Assembly (NCBI GenBank): GCA_023399355.1
Contig: JAEWQC010000335.1
Span: 1-5,318 of the forward strand
Direction: 5' to 3'
Source of the DNA: Bacillota bacterium
Lineage (GTDB): Bacteria > Bacillota > Clostridia > Acetivibrionales > DTU013
DNA length: 5,318 nucleotides
Made by a program: the position numbers and the translations under genes. Of the stretch, positions 5,309 to 5,318 are shown piece after piece; position 1 is the stretch's first letter; each line of letters begins with the position of its first letter. The notes below the pieces were generated by a model that saw only the letters and a list, made by a program, of their open reading frames with translations, was not told where the DNA came from and did no database searches.

Positions 5309-5318
5309 AAAATAATAT

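Overview
The window (about 40% G+C, strong GGAGG-type ribosome binding sites, one GTG/TTG-type start) looks like chromosomal DNA of a Gram-positive anaerobe of the class Clostridia. The gene content fits: a biotin-domain-less oxaloacetate decarboxylase/transcarboxylase 5S-type subunit, a MurR/RpiR regulator coupled to an HI0933-family flavoprotein, and a small single-pass membrane protein. I cannot fix the genus from sequence alone. I suspect the cellulolytic Clostridia, but that is only an impression.

Layout. 1-1296 (+) is the 3' part of an oadA-like carboxyltransferase gene that begins upstream of the window. It is followed by a good intrinsic terminator (1319-1361) and a diverged tandem array with a 33-bp period (about 1361-1560). 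The array runs into the 3' end of a convergent gene of unknown function (2176 down to 1538, minus strand), whose protein ends in a C-x2-C-x25-H-x2-C putative zinc site. The array copies are versions of the last codons of that gene. A 224-bp divergent spacer (2177-2410) separates this gene from a MurR/RpiR regulator (2411-3310, +) and carries a plausible sigma-A promoter whose -35 box overlaps a perfect palindrome. The regulator overlaps an HI0933-type flavoprotein (3307-4536) by four bases (TTGA), so the two are probably translated together. A 148-bp spacer follows, with two GC-rich hairpin repeats enclosed by an 8-bp inverted repeat whose right arm contains the Shine-Dalgarno of the next gene, a membrane-anchored protein of unknown function (4685-5176). 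The window closes with a hairpin after the stop codon, a second 15-bp terminator-like stem, and a GGAGG that probably serves a gene starting at or just after the right edge.

How the parts fit. The first gene belongs to central C3/C4 carbon metabolism (pyruvate/oxaloacetate interconversion or transcarboxylation) and is transcriptionally closed off by its terminator. The regulator, flavoprotein and membrane protein lie in one direction and may be one transcription unit, with the structured spacer 4537-4684 tuning expression of the third. No mobile element, CRISPR array, tRNA or rRNA was seen. The most interesting non-coding signals are the array derived from a gene's 3' end and the leader that could sequester a ribosome binding site.
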